Below, piece after piece: positions 42,883 to 56,200 of a DNA stretch of 64,000 nucleotides. Every line of letters begins with the position of its first letter. The stretch's first letter is position 1. The notes beneath the pieces were generated by a model that had not been told where the DNA came from, ran no database searches, and saw only the letters and a program-made list of their open reading frames with translations. This DNA is from Ephemerocybe angulata (taxonomy: Eukaryota > Basidiomycota > Agaricomycetes > Agaricales > Psathyrellaceae): the NCBI GenBank assembly GCA_013368325.1, contig JAACJK010000219.1, forward strand, positions 930,001 to 994,000, written 5' to 3'. The translations under genes and the position numbers were made by a program.

Positions 42883-43740
42883 AGGTTCTTGGCTTCTGAA
42901 GGCGACGCGGGAAGTTTGTATGAATATGGAACGGTTCCTTTGCTGTGGCAGGTTCTTCAAACTGTAAGACTATGATTGGACATCTATACCCCTGTCCCAT
43001 CGTCTCTGTCGATGGGGCGACACTGTACACATCCTGACTCAACGGGATCCTGCTTTCGATTATTTATTAGTGTTCGTATCGTAGTTACTATTGGTGAAAC
43101 ATGTGTAGCTACATTGTCTAGATCGAATGTCTTTTGTACACAGAGGAGTATCCTGCAGAAATCTACTGTGCTCAGGGCACAACCTGCCGCTGAGCGACAG
43201 AGCCCAAGAGGGTAGAGAGACTCGGACCCACTTCAAGATTAGATCGAGGTAATTTATTGGTGAGATAAGATAAGATAAGATTCACAAATGGTATTGACGC
43301 CGGCAATGATGCAAGTTGAACTTCGATTCCTTGCGCACGCCGCACAGGCGTCTGGTCTTCCCTATTATCCTCGATGCCTCGTGGGATCCTGCCCTCTTCC
43401 CTACATATCACCGTGAGGCGCTGGGTGCAAGTGGCGATTGAACCATAAATTCCTCCTGTCAAGTGTGCCTCTGACTCACATTTCCTAGTTCAAAGCGCGG
43501 GGCACTGACGTAGACGGCGTTCAATCAACAGCTTTCTCTGAGTTTATACCAGTCGCAGCAAAGGGCCCAAGAAGGAGGGGGGACCTGTCTGTATCTCTGA
43601 GAGCCAGGCGAGATGTCTCGTACACAGGTGTACCATGCAGCCACCTCAAGGTGAGTGGAACTGGGAGTTCATGAACCGGACTACCCGGTGCTCATTTCCG
43701 CTACTAAACCTTTTCATTCCCTAGAACCGAACAACAGCAA
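42883..43740. other. Intergenic region
   Basis: No supported gene. A short (GATAA)n tract lies at 43261-43280. The next gene's 5' leader and promoter should occupy the last few hundred bases. Confidence 0.5.
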
Positions 43741-46646
43741 ATGCCCCCGCCCACCTCAGATGACTATGCCGGGCGAGATACGATATCTCCTCGCTCAGAG
43801 CTCCTTTCGCCTTCTGTAACAGACCGTAACAGGACACACCGATCCCACCATTCCAGCTCTAAACGGCGGAAACATCGAGACAAGCATGCGCGCAGCAACG
43901 ACACGGCGCCGTCAGACACGTCACAAAGAGAGCTTCTGCGGATAGTTCTCGAGCAAGAGGCAGAGGCAGACAACCTGAAGAAGGCGCTTCGGACAACATT
44001 GCAGCGCCTGGAGGAGGAGTCGCAGAAGGTTGCGGAGTACGAGAAAGGGACGAAGGAGAGCAGCGAGAAGTTCAAGCAAGTCAACGAAAGTCGGCTGGCG
44101 GCGGAGCAGGAGGCGACGAGGGCGACCCAGCAACTGCATGTGTATGAATTCCAGCTCGACAAGGCGGAAAGGGAGATTGCCACTACGCAGGAGACGCTGA
44201 AGATGTTGGCGGCGCAGAAGGAGGAGGCGGAGGAGTTGGCTGCTCGCGCTAGGGCGCGTGCGAGGAAGTTGCTTCAAAAGCAGGTCGTCTTGCAGGCGAA
44301 AGAGGAGGGGAGACGAATGGGCTTTGAGGCGGGTATCAAGCAGGCGCAAGAGGAGATAGCGATCTCGACGACTGCTCGTAGGGCTCTCGCGCAAACGACC
44401 CCGGAACACTCGACGTCCCGTCGGAGGGACAGGCGCCATAGAAGGTCGGAATCGGAAACCCCGTCGTCTCAATCACCCGTTGAAGAGCACCACAACCGCG
44501 ATACCCACCATCCCGAGGAGGAGCACTTCGACGATAGCGGCCCTGTTGGCAATGAACCAAGTGGCATGACCGAAGGTGACAGCGAAACTCTCCGGAGTCC
44601 TGTATTCAACCGCGCGCCTTTATACCCCGTACAGGGGGTGAGCCGACCACCTCAACTGCACGACCCCAGACACGCCCCGTCTGGCCCCCCACCATCGAGG
44701 CCTCCACCTCCCAGGCCTGATCCTTCTCGTACCCCTGAAGTCCAAGTGTACTCCCTCGACATCCCACCTGCAGAACAGATCCCAACCCAGGAAGCTCAGC
44801 GGCAGCAAGATCACGATAAGTGGGTCACAGCTCAAGAACATCGAGAAATCAATGGCAGTCAAACATCGCATGACACTCAATCTCGACATAGTAGGGTACC
44901 GTCCGGCCAGGGACCCCCACCGGTCCATCCGGCAGAAGTGCGTTTCGCTGAACAACCTCCTCCACCACCGCCACAGGGAAGGTGGCCTCCTCTTCCGGCG
45001 CCCATCTTTCCTCCGCAACCCATATACCAAGCACAGAAAGCACAAGCACCCACACCACCTAAGAGTGCTGGGAGCGCGAAGAAAATTCTTAACAGGTTCC
45101 CGAGTTTCAAGGACAAGGCCCAGTCTTGGTACAGGACCTTTAGCCGGCGCAAGAAGAACAAGCCGGTCATCGATCCCATAGAGGAAGAACCCGAGCCTCC
45201 CCAGGAGCAAGTGGAGACCCCGGTCAACGGGGCTGCACCGAACCAAGAGGGTGAGGATCTATACAGGTTCCAGCCTGAGCACCCGACATCTTGGTACCAC
45301 GGCGGGCAACGACGGTCAGAAGATGGAGGGGCACGAAAAAGTCAAACAAGTTTGCTGAAACCTCCCGGGCACACTCGAGCGGCCTCGATGGACGGAGGCG
45401 GTGACAGAGTCTCAAGAGCTTCGACGCGCTTGTCCCAGTTGGACTTGCTCTCCACTGCTCCCAATCGGCTATTGGACCAGGCGAGCATGTCCGGGCGAAG
45501 CGCTCATACTAATAGCAAAGGGATGATGCAGAAGTTGAGCAGTATCAGGGAAGGTTCGCAAAGGGGTGTTTCCCCTATGGCGGATATGTATGCTGCCCCG
45601 ACGCCTTTCACACTCCCGCCTCCTTCAGAAGGGGTGAGTTGTTTTTCTTCATTTGGCCAAGATGGTTTGTTAATCGATAGTATAGGGTCGCAGCCGAAAG
45701 CGTCCTCCTGAGATTTCTGTACCACCTCCACCAGGCTTCGGCCCCAACGATCCATTTGTGCAAGGGAACTTCCATGTCGTTCCGCCAAATGGAATGCCAC
45801 ATGTTGTCCCTCCATCATCCACAGTAGGATCTTCGACGGGCTCTGGGGGCGTCGGCATTGACGTGCATCCCGCGGTGAGTCACCGCCATCTCAATTGAAT
45901 TGCATGACGATCTAATTCAATGGATTGCATAGACGGCTGCTATCCCAACCTCTGCGCCACCCAACTCCGCGCTCAACACTGGAAACCACCTTACCCCGAA
46001 TTATGTGTGGCAAAGACCAACGAGTATGAGTATGCGTTCGGCCCCGCGAAATCCTGTTCCACTTGATTGGGATCCTGAGCCTGTTCAGCCGTTGCAGCCC
46101 TCGAACGCATCGCGAAAAAGCCGGCAATCTACAACCCAGCAGGCTCATCGGCCTGGGCAGAGCCTTGATGTCCAGCCGCAAGGTTACCAAGATAGCCGCT
46201 CAATGCGCAGCGGGCATTCCAGGAGTGCTTCGACGGGTCAAGGTTATCCTCTAGTAGACATGCCACGTTCTATGGGAGAGCCGTCTCAACCCCGTCCATC
46301 GTCTCGGACCTCGAGGGCTAGGGATCCGTATCATCAGGACCCATCCCCACGCCCTGCATCTCGCACCTCGAAGGCTATGGACCCAGGTTACCACAACGCG
46401 TCCTCGCCCCATGCTCCCAGTGTGCGCTCTACGGGTTCTAAAAATCCCCCGCCTGATAGTGGTAACCACCCGGTTTTGCGTATACCATCTCGAAACTCGA
46501 TGCATTCAAAGTTTGACCCGGACAATTATGTGGATCCTGCTTACTTCCAAGCGGATGGAACTGCCCCGGACTCCAGTGCGTTCCTCCATGTCCAGGGACT
46601 TAGTCCGCGGCCACGTTCGAGAACACCGTCTTTGGAATATGTCTGA
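43741..46646 (+). CDS. Large coiled-coil and proline-rich scaffold-like protein
   Basis: Three exons, 43741-45633, 45686-45874 and 45933-46646, give about 931 residues. A basic, Ser/His-rich start (residues about 20-55) leads into a long coiled coil (about 60-215) with heptads such as 'LKKALRTTLQRLEEESQKVA' and 'ETLKMLAAQKEEAEELAARA'. Next come Arg/Ser-rich and Pro-rich linkers ('PPSRPPPPRPDPSRTPE'). A short basic block around residue 450-475 ('NRFPSFKDKAQSWYRTFSRR') could be an amphipathic helix. The C-terminus is disordered, with repeats of the form SRTSRARDP / SRTSKAMDP. No catalytic domain. A cytoskeletal or membrane-associated scaffold is a reasonable guess, but I do not recognise the family. 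Confidence 0.7.
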
Positions 46647-46768
46647 ACGTGTCGAGGCTTTCTCCCCCTCTTTTTATTTTTGCTGGTTGTTCTTCCCTCT
46701 CCTCCGTCCATGGTTTCATTTCCGTTTTTAGATCCAGCTTGCATACCCTCATGACTATACCAACTACA

Positions 46769-46801
46769 ACGACTACGATACGACTACGATACGACTACGA
46801 C
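46769..46801. repeat. Three 11-bp tandem units (ACGACTACGAT)
   Basis: Two exact copies and a third with a final C lie 7 bp before the stop codon of the minus-strand BTB gene, within its 3' flank. Confidence 0.85.
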
Positions 46802-46807
46802 TATGAC

Positions 46808-47560
46808 TCATGAAAACATTTCTTTCACAAGCGTAACAATAGTATCCTCGTGCCGATTCAAGTTGGTCACGTAACGGATTTGGTGTCGAATCTGGCCGAT
46901 CTTTATCACGTCCGCCATGCCCAACTTCTCTCCTTCGTCCTGGTTCAGCGGCTCGCCTCGGGTGCACAGTTCGAAGTACGCTGGGGTGACCCAGTGCGGG
47001 AGGTCGAACCGCTTTCCCAAGACGATGCGGTCCACGGCGGCGGTGATGTGGGAGAGCTTGTCGATGGCGAGGAGGCGGAGGGAAGCAAAATCCCACATCG
47101 AGGATATCGCTAGGACGGAGGTCCATTCGTCCGCGGTTGTTAGGTCGCAGTTCAGGAAATTACTGTGCTTGGCCGGAGTGGCATATGAGCGATGTGGCGC
47201 GGTCAGCCACTTTGGGGGAGGTTACGTACAGGGGGTAGAGGATGGACAGGAAGCGCTCGAAGTCCGTTGCTTTGAAACCTTCTAGGAGGATGGGGTTGTC
47301 TTCGACCTCTCCTTCGGGACCGTCGTTGTTTGGAGGGGGGAGGGTGAACATTGAGTTGAATATTGGAGAGTCGCGCTGGAAGAAGAATTTGTGGACTTTG
47401 AAGAGGGTTCCTTCAACCTGAATGCGCAACGTACGTCATTCCTGCTCTGTGTATCTTGGAGGAAGAGTGCTATGGTATAACTTACCATGAAGATCACATT
47501 CCCATCTTGGAAGAAGAATCTGGGATGCCGGTATACAAGGGTACTTGGAACAGGACTCAT
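46808..47560 (-). CDS. BTB/POZ-domain protein (short form)
   Basis: The start MSPVPSTLVYRHPRFFFQDG is at 47560. The typical basidiomycete BTB order follows: 'DGNVIFM' then, after an intron (about 47486-47419), 'VEGTLFKVHKFFFQRDSPIF', and 'ILLEGFKATDFERFLSILYP'. After another intron come 'TADEWTSVLAISSMWDFASL' and 'YFELCTRGEPLNQDEGEKLG', with the end at VKEMFS. About 210 residues, a normal size. The C-terminal extension aligns with that of the larger BTB gene at 27701-30921 (shared E-L-C-x-R-G-x-P-L and G-E-x-L-G-M), so the two are paralogues. Confidence 0.82.
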
Positions 47561-48624
47561 TTTGGGCCAGGCAAGGCAATGAAGCGTTAGAGAATCCAAG
47601 TTCCGGCGCATTAGGAGAACCTTGCACTTGCCATCCTGGTACTGGGCTGCGGCTGCTGGCTGCATTTTGAATCCTATAATCATCGAAAGCACTCCCAGCC
47701 TGGAGATAGTGAAAGGAGTCGAATCTAAGGTTCCGGGACCATTTATAAACGCACAGCTTTTATCTATGGGTCAAAGCAACAATCATGGTTAGAGTATCAC
47801 AGTGATAGCAGTCCAGATTAACGGGTGGGCGTCCTTCTGTTCCCAGGTATCGCCGCATGAGACCGAGTACTTATCTCAGGGATCACTGTCGAAGTATAGG
47901 TATTTTTCTTCTAGGTCGGTGTAGCAAGGCAAAGGAAGGACAAATCGATGACGCGATGGCGCTAACTGACTCTATTAGCGCGCGCTTCGCGGCTATTAGT
48001 ACCAGGGATCATCGATCGACGGTCACACGGAGATGATTCCTCCATGGAAGCTTTAACCTCGGCTTGTGGACAAGGGGTCCTCTCCAACGTCTTTTTCGGA
48101 CATCTATGGTCACACAGCTCTTAGGACAGCATTTGAACGACCTCCTGATCTACCAATGGTACGGAGCAATGGCCGCACCTAACTGGAGATGGCTTCGGAC
48201 AAGGCCTACTTACCTGCAAAAGCGCCCATTCAAATAGCCACCAGACCAACTTTTGCCACCGACACAGCCCCGACATACTGTGTTTGGCAGGACTCTGGAA
48301 TCGATTTCTAAGTTCCAAGAATCTTGTGGACCCACATTGGAACATAACACGCGTTCGGTAGATGCCGACAGCGGGATGCTCGGAACCTGACATCCTCCGG
48401 CACGGGCGCGTTTGTTCAATGAGGTCGACATTCCGTTCGGGTTCGAAACTGTCCGTTTCTACACTCTGAAATACAACAATCTCCAATGACTAGATGAAGG
48501 CGTAGCTATCCCCTTTTCTTTCTTGGAAACACTCAAAAGGACGCCACCACCTCAACTGAAATCGGTGAACACCTAGTCTGTTGGCCATAACAGCGAAACC
48601 TCGAGGCAAGATTGGTTGTAGAAC
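47561..48624. other. Divergent intergenic region (BTB gene / zinc-cluster regulator)
   Basis: About 1 kb between two start codons. The minus-strand frame 48121-48486 lacks features of a gene. A GC-rich imperfect palindrome lies at 47960-47990 around ATTAGCGCGCGC. Promoters for both genes must lie here. Confidence 0.45.
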
Positions 48625-51600
48625 ATGCGAGCTCGCGATAAGGGCAAAGAGAAGGAGCCAAAGGTCAAGAAGAAGCCCGGACGAACGTAGGCGCCTGCTC
48701 TATTTGTCATGTCAAGCATTTCTCTGATAACTCTCTGGCAGGCCGACATCATGTGCAGAATGTAGACGACTCAAGCTGCGTTGTGACAAGAATGTAAGCA
48801 CCCTTATAGTCGGTCGTACCCACCGACGTGCGGGCGCTGTATCAGTCATCAACTCCCCGCTAATTCGCCTGACTTATCCTCTTCAGGTTCCTTGCGAGAA
48901 GTGCGTTTCGCGGGGTTGCGCTGAGATTTGTCCCAACGGCAAGCAATTACCATCAACCTGCAACCATTCGATCTCCCCCTCATACCTAAAATTACCTCAG
49001 GAGTCATGGCTTCGATTAAGGGCAACCGCATGGTTCTCTCTGGTACGGAGGAGCTGCATGAACGCATTTCGCAGCTCCAAGGGCGTGTGCGAGACCTGGA
49101 GTCCGCACTCCGGACCATGCAGGCTGCAGTGTCGGAAGACCCGCACCCGCTACTCAATAATGACACTTTGCGTCTTCCGCCGCTCCGCCCTCCGTCACAG
49201 CAAGGATCATCACCAAGAAGCACCTCATCATCAAACAAATCCTCCACTGCGTCACTGTCGAGCCCTGCAAGCACTCGTCCGCCAGCGAATATATCTCTAA
49301 AGCTGGAGGCCGAGGAAGATAGCCCGATAGACGCGTTCGGTAGGGTGGAATCTTCCTTACTTGTACTTTGACTAACTAGCAACAGGCACTCTCACGATTG
49401 GTCGGGACGGCGCGGCGATTTATATTGGAAAGACAGCTCGGTCCGAGGTAAGCCTCCTTCGTTTAATTGCCTGTAACACTGCCTAAATATGCCTTCTCAG
49501 TTTCTCATCCGGGTGAATTGTCTTGGTCTGAGCTTCCAGCCCAATATGTCTAACCTTTGCGGACAGGCGCTCTTAAAACACGAGCAGAAGCTTACATTAC
49601 CGACCTCACACCTTCCCTCACAAATGCAAGAAGTCTCGAACGTAGCTTTTCTTGGCTTCGATATCAAGGACGATCCCTACGTACGGGATCAAGTCTATAA
49701 AATGCTGCCTTCTCTTTCAGAAGCAGTACGGCTCTGCGAAGTTTATTTAAACCACGGAAAGTTCATGTGAGAGCTCTGTCCGTTGAATGTCCCTAATGTG
49801 CACAATTCTGACATCTCACTCAGATACACCCCAGTCACCCGCACAGAACTACTCGACGAGATATTAATGACAATATACCAACAGTAAGACGCTACATCTC
49901 GTATCGCCTACTCCACCTGACATATACGATAGATCTGATTCATACCAGTCTCATCATGCCCTTGCTTTGCTATTTGCTGTCTTCGCCCTTGCTTCACATT
50001 TTGATCCTCACAAGGAACCCTACTCATTAGAAGCCCAGGAGTACTACCAACTCGCCAGAACTTCCCTGGGCTTCGCCTCGCCAGTCCGCCAAACGACGCT
50101 GGCTGCCATCCAGACACTGGTAAGGGCCCGTTTCATGGGATCGAGAGCACCGTTGATCATTTGGAACAGATCCATATGGCCCAGTATTTGGATTTGACAG
50201 ATTCAGAGTCACCTTCAGCATGGATGTATATTGGTCACGCAGTTCGATTCGCATTCAGCGTCAGTACCGATCATCTTCGCCCTGCTTTTATGCATTCGCT
50301 GATTTTGTCTACTCGTCTAGATCGGCCTCCGTACGTACCATCCTTGACGTCTTGGGCCACCAACTCAACCTTCGTCAGATCTTGATGCTTCGCGGTGGTC
50401 GCTGCCTCAACACGAGATTGATCGAAGAAGTAGGGTATTCTGGCAATTATTCTGCCTCGATACTTGGACGGTTCGTCTATGTCTTTGTCAATAAAACTAC
50501 TCAGAACTGACACAAAGTAGAGCTTTTATCTCGGCCGACCTCCTAGCATTTCAACGTCTTTCGTCGACTGCCCCTACCCCGCAGAGTTTGGTGTCTCGGA
50601 ACAGGAAACTTCTTGTTCGTGAACCAATTTTGTGAACCAATTTCATGTTCATTAAAGTTGACTAACACTTTTCCGGCCTCTAGTCCACTCATGGTCGTAT
50701 CGCTTCACCACCCTGATGAGTTCTGCCATGGCTTCGGGTATGGGACCAAAGCAACCATCATATCTTACTATCCTCCAACTCGATCACCGAATTCGGGACT
50801 TCCATGTCCCAGCCCTCTGGCGCGCGACTGCAGAGTCGGAGAGTCCCCCGCCCACCCTCGACACGCAGCTTTACCGCTGGCTTATCTTGGCAGATAAAGA
50901 AACAGGTACTTGCGACCATCGCACTGAGGTCTCAATCAGGACTAACTTGTTTCTTTAGTTCTGCTGAACCTGCATCGAGCATACTTTGCCCAGGCGCTGG
51001 CCGACAACCCTGGCGATATCCAGCATCATCGATATCTCCCTTCTGTCGTCGCCATTTACCGAGCTTCATGGAGACTCATTGATGGGCTTCAATTGGCGTG
51101 GGCGAACTTCCCCCACATCTTAGCAAGAATACACTTACCTTGGTCGCAGGCCCTTTCTGCCGCAGTAAGCCTTATTCCTGCCAAGATGTCCGAATAATAG
51201 TGACTCAAGTTTGGCTAGATTGTGATGTGCCTATTAGTGACAAAGTTGCCTTCTTGCCACCTATCCAGTTCTGCAATGGACAAGTTGCAGACACTGTACT
51301 TCCTCTTCCGACATGGGTCCGCATCTTCGAAGGCAGCTGATACCCTCTTCGTTAGTACTCTCTCGAAACGACCTTTTAGATTATGTTACTTACCTCGTGC
51401 TATTTTTACAGCCTTCGATACAACGGTTATGTCAGAAAGCACAAGAAGCAATCGATCCTGCCCAACACCACGATGCTGCTTACTCTGAGCCCCCAATTAC
51501 CCAAACGGAGCTTGAACGACTCAGCGGGAAGACCCACCTGTTCTCCGAGAACCAAGGGTCTCCACCTTCGTCCTCAGGTCCAGCGGGCGCCTCCTCATCA

Positions 51601-52401
51601 CGGGAGAAGCTTTCTTCTCATTCTCATCGTTCCCGATCTAGCTCAGAAACCCTATCTGATATACCTGAATCGAGTGCACACACCCTTCCCGCCTTGTCTT
51701 TGGCCACTTCAGAGTCTCTGCATCCCATCGTGGTGGAAGATCTGAAAGACTTTGCTGCGTGTAACCCTACACCTTCGAATACATCTTTATCGGATGGTGC
51801 AGGCGACTCTGAGACTTCGACGCCTACCGCTCGGATGAATGTAGACTCCCAACCTGGAGGATCAAGACCTCCTCCCATATCTACCAAACCGACGCCACCT
51901 CTAAAGGCAGTTGACAATCCGCCCACGCCGTCACATTCGCGTTCCCCTGACTCATACTTCCCCCCCTCTATACCTGCACCCTCGTCGTTAGTCCCCACAC
52001 ATGCACATCATCCTCAACTACACACATCGCTACCTCCCCAGTACCAAAGTCACACACATCAACCTACATTTCAGCCCTCTCCAACCTCGTTATCGCACCC
52101 TCACCTCCCACAGCTTTTTCGCTCACAGAGCGCACAAATGACATCGACAACAGCGACACCTTTCCGTTCGGTGACCTTATCCCATCATTCTCATTCACCT
52201 CTGTCTGCACAACCTCCTCTTCCCAGTGGCTTTACAACAGAGTTTCAGCACTACTACGAAACAATGGAAGCGAGGAGGTCGACGGGTTTCGGGGGAGCGA
52301 GTATGTCAGTAGGGACGGGGTTTGTGTCGGGCTTCGAGCCCGCTGGGACCTTGATGCTTGATGGAACTTGGCAAGGGTTTGTCGAGCAACTTGGATTCTG
52401 A
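48625..52401 (+). CDS. Zn(II)2Cys6 fungal transcription factor
   Basis: Start MRARDKGKEKEPKVKKKPGR at 48625. The zinc cluster is assembled from exons 48625-48686, 48742-48794 and 48887-48938: 'SCAECRRLKLRCDKNVPCEK' plus 'CVSRGCAEIC', i.e. all six Cys (C-x2-C-x6-C-x5-C-x2-C-x6+-C). The third intron (48939-49000) has a GC donor. 'LHERISQLQGRVRDLESAL' after it is a coiled-coil dimerisation helix. The fungal_trans domain follows over many small exons ('YQLARTSLGFASPVRQTTLA', 'AWMYIGHAVRFAFSIGLHLD', 'RRSRVFWQLFCLDTWTSFYL', 'GRPPSISTSFVDCPYPAEFG'). The last 330 residues (from 51420) are Pro/Ser/His-rich, probably an activation region. About 15 exons. It is a nuclear DNA-binding regulator; targets unknown. 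Confidence 0.9.
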
Positions 52402-53258
52402 AGGATGATGATTCGGACTTGTCGATATTTGTCTAACGGGTGTTTTCTCGTCTCTGACCATTTGTATAACTCTCATGGGCCCCTTGATTTAAGTACTCAG
52501 GCTTACACGATTAATTTAATGTATAACTATTATCTCTAGTCGGGCATTGCGAATAATCCAAGCCCTTCTATGAGACCAAATCGATGTCAGTCGCAAGAAC
52601 TATGAAATGGGGCTCGCAGAGGACGATGATGTGCTCAGCTACTAGGCCAGGAGTGAATTCGAATTAGTCAAGAGGTAGTAGTCGGTCGCCGACCTTCAAA
52701 CTTAAGACCCAAATGGGGTATCTCCTTATAACCAGGAGGTTTATACCGACACAAGCACAACTCCATGATGTATCATGCATAATTATGGAAGGGAGGCGAT
52801 GTTAAAGCAAAACGACGGGTGGTTGCTTTGATCATTTCCAAATGCGGTTCATATAGTATCATGTGATGTACAGTATGCGACCGTGGCTGTGCCCAGCCAT
52901 TCTTTCGAGGCCACGGACCCTTGAAGTTTAATAATGAAGGGAACGGCAAGCACAGGTCAGTGTTCGGCTCGTCGCTGTATTCGTGGCTGAGATGATGATG
53001 GGACTTTCGACAGGTTGTCGACAGGAGTACGCAAGCAACTCTCGAAGAGCTGACTAAGCGCCCACACGTAGGCGCCGAAATGGTAAATAATGAGATAGCG
53101 CTATCAGCTAGCCCCACAGCAAAGCAGTTCGGTATGAGTAAGTAGTAAGTATATGCAGTGTAAGTACGAGTCCAAGATGCAAAACATAACAGTAATCGAA
53201 AGCGAGGGTATCTGAAAGTCCGACACAAATAAATAACGAAACGCAAGCCAATCTAAAT
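52402..53258. other. Convergent 3' region
   Basis: Lies between the zinc-cluster regulator and the amidohydrolase. A 157-codon minus-strand frame (52773-53246) has no recognisable motif. No repeat or RNA gene visible. Confidence 0.5.
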
Positions 53259-56200
53259 CTAATCCACCATATTCACAGTCTGACTATCCGGAGAGATAAT
53301 CGCAACGACCTTCGCGTGCGAGTCCAAGAAGTCCCCTCCCCGCGTTGCGACGAGATCCACAGACTCATGATCCCGCTCCACTCCAAGCAAGCGCTCGACA
53401 TTCCAAGACCCGATTGCGAAAGCGTCCTCACGGGTGATTCGGCCACCTGATTCGATTGCAGCCTTTCAAATGTCATATGTGGTTAGCGAAGATACGAGTG
53501 AGGATGGATCAAGAGACGCATACCCAAGCGACATCGAAAGGGAGGTTCCTCGCCTCCCATATCTCTTGGCACCCAATCGCCACCACGACACCGTGGTCCA
53601 TGAGCGCCTCGATGGAGCTCTGGTTCGTCAGCGGAGGGCCAGGAAGTCTATAGAATTATTTTCGTCAGAAACGCGCTCACGAATATCTAGGAATCCATGG
53701 GGGAGGACGCTCACATTCGCCTGTTTTCCCAGGTGTACGGGAATGACCTAGATGGCACCAGAATGACACCGACCCCGGCTTCTGCAAGCTCTGCCGCCAA
53801 AAGATGCGCCTCAGCGCCTCCTGTGATGGTCATCTTTATCAGCTTCCGAGTGTCCACCTCAATCTCCTTCTTGAGGATGACCAAGGTAGCAATGATGTCG
53901 GCACTATGGGCCTCGATAACTAGTGGTATTTGTCCCTATACCAGCCAGTCGTAAGACGCTATGTCATAATTCTAATCTGGAGAGATGCACCCACAGTTCT
54001 GACGAGCCCGAAATAATGCCCTGCAGCACCATCTGCCTTCCCTTGCAGGAGGCGTCTAAGAGCAGCTATCTGGGTGCTTATACTAGGCTTCCCGAAGTGC
54101 CTCACAGCAACGTGAACAGCGGTGATATCCTGTATGATCGCTCCTCCTTCGAGCCTGCTCGAAGCACCTGTCGAGAAATGTACTCCAAGCCCCCCAAAGA
54201 AGCCCTTGGACTTGGGTGCAGTAATCGCAGAGGTCACGCCAAAGCGATAAGCCAGGCTATGTTTGTGTTACTTGTAAGCGAATAGCAAAAAGGTCGATGG
54301 TGGAGTTTATACGCACAGCGCATCTCTGCTTCCGAAATCGAGTCCGTCGCTTGCCCTCACCACGGCCGTGTTTCCGCCGAGGAGGGCCGGGACGCTGTCA
54401 GTTAACGAGTCGTATATTGCCCCATCGTTCGTCGAAGGTTCCTCGTTAATCTGCTCCAGGCCAACCGGAGACCCGAAGGTCACCAGTCCAGGAGCAATCG
54501 AGCCTCCCTCTAGGTCAACGTACTCAATATCTTTGCGCTCTCGTAAAGTGTGAAGACCACATGTGGCTTGATCTCCTGCGCAGGCAATTCTTCCCTTCTC
54601 TACAAGAACGACACCCAAAGAGTTGTTAGGCCCCTCAACCGCACCAGGTTGAGCGGTGAATGAGGTCTGAACCCCAATTTGCGTTCGCCGCGTTACCGTT
54701 TTCACATTGAGGAAAACGGTGGCCTTCTCGATCGGTGTCTTCTTGACTTCGAGCGGAGGTAAGCCATCATAAGCGACGACTCTCTCAGCCTCCTTTCGGA
54801 AGTTGGGAACCCTCGGTATTTTCTGGAAGTTGTCCGGCTTCTTGGTAACGAATGCCCGTCCGAGCTGTGGGATGCCGTCGATGAAGACTTGTTTAGGGGT
54901 CGCTCCAAGAGCGAGAGGATGGCTATCCCAGATAACAAGGTCTGATATTCTCTATGAGTATCAGAGATCTCGGGTCGCATCTGTGGGACATTACCAGCGT
55001 CGTATCCTTCCTTGATATATCCAATACGATGGCCCATGCCCATCACCTCGGCTGAGTTGGTGATCACCGACGCCAGAGCCAAATTACAAGGTAAGCCATA
55101 GTAGAAAGCCTGCTGCGCCTCGTAGAGCAAGTGACGAGAGTCCATGATTGGATGGTCGCTCTGTACACAAAGAATCAGTAATCAACTATACATATTCAAA
55201 GGTTAGCACCACAAACCTTCATGAGGACAGTCAGTCCATGCTCTGCCAGAATCTTTGGTGCGAACTCGGAAGATCGGTATGCCTCCCGCTTGTATCTAGG
55301 CTCATTGGTAAGATTCGGGTCTAGTCGCATATAGATCGAGGGATTTATACCTGCTGTTAGTTGCAAATAAAGCTACGGCGGGTGTCTTGCCTGCGTACGT
55401 TCCTCAGTATCATAGCAGGTAGCAGAACGGACTGCACCACACACCATAAGCTCTTTTGATAAGATCAGGCACAAGGTAAGCCTCGCTTGCATGGTGGAAG
55501 GCGGCGATTGGGAACTTGAACTCGTTCGAAAGCTAGATTAAGCGCCGTGAGGAAACGGACGCAGGCCAGAGTTAAACAGTCGACATGTACCCTGACGAGA
55601 CCATCGAGGTCGACGGCCTCATAGCAGTGGATGTTAACCTTGACCCTGCCTCTCAGAACGTCGACCAAAGCCTCCCATTTCAATGCCTCAGGGAAGACAC
55701 CAAGGTCTTTCCAGTCGTCGGAAAGAGCCCTGGAGCAGAAATTGTCTTGATCATCTTTAGCTTTCTTTGCCGCGGTGTAGCTATCAGCCTTCGATTAGAT
55801 GGCGAGCTTGGCTGTAATGCGGAGTCCAACCTACGCTTCCCGTAACGCCCAGATGGTGTCCATTCGTGTATCAGAGTATACAGAGCCTATAGAGAATGTG
55901 AGAGCCCGTCCACCCGATAAAAGCAAGCCACCTACCTGGGTTCTCGCCTACTCTTGGACGGAGTATTATTTTAAGAATGGGTAGATGATATTGGTGCCTT
56001 TACGTACCGCAAGCATGTCTAGAATAGAACTATGGTTAGCTTTGCTTTTCAAGGCTAGAAACCATGCCCGTACTTCATATGGCGCCATCTTCTAGGCAGG
56101 TTCGGGTTGGGGAATGAAGCGTTTATATGGTACGGTGGTTCGAGCAACATCGAGGAGGGCGAACGCTCAGAGGTTTCGCGGAGTTTCATGACATATGCCT

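Noticed and set aside
48121..48486. Minus-strand frame between the BTB gene and the zinc-cluster regulator
   Set aside because: Lies in a divergent promoter region, no recognisable motif, poor protein composition.
52773..53246. 157-codon minus-strand open frame behind the amidohydrolase
   Set aside because: Rich in Cys, His, Tyr and Arg with no recognisable domain; probably the 3' flank of the amidohydrolase gene.
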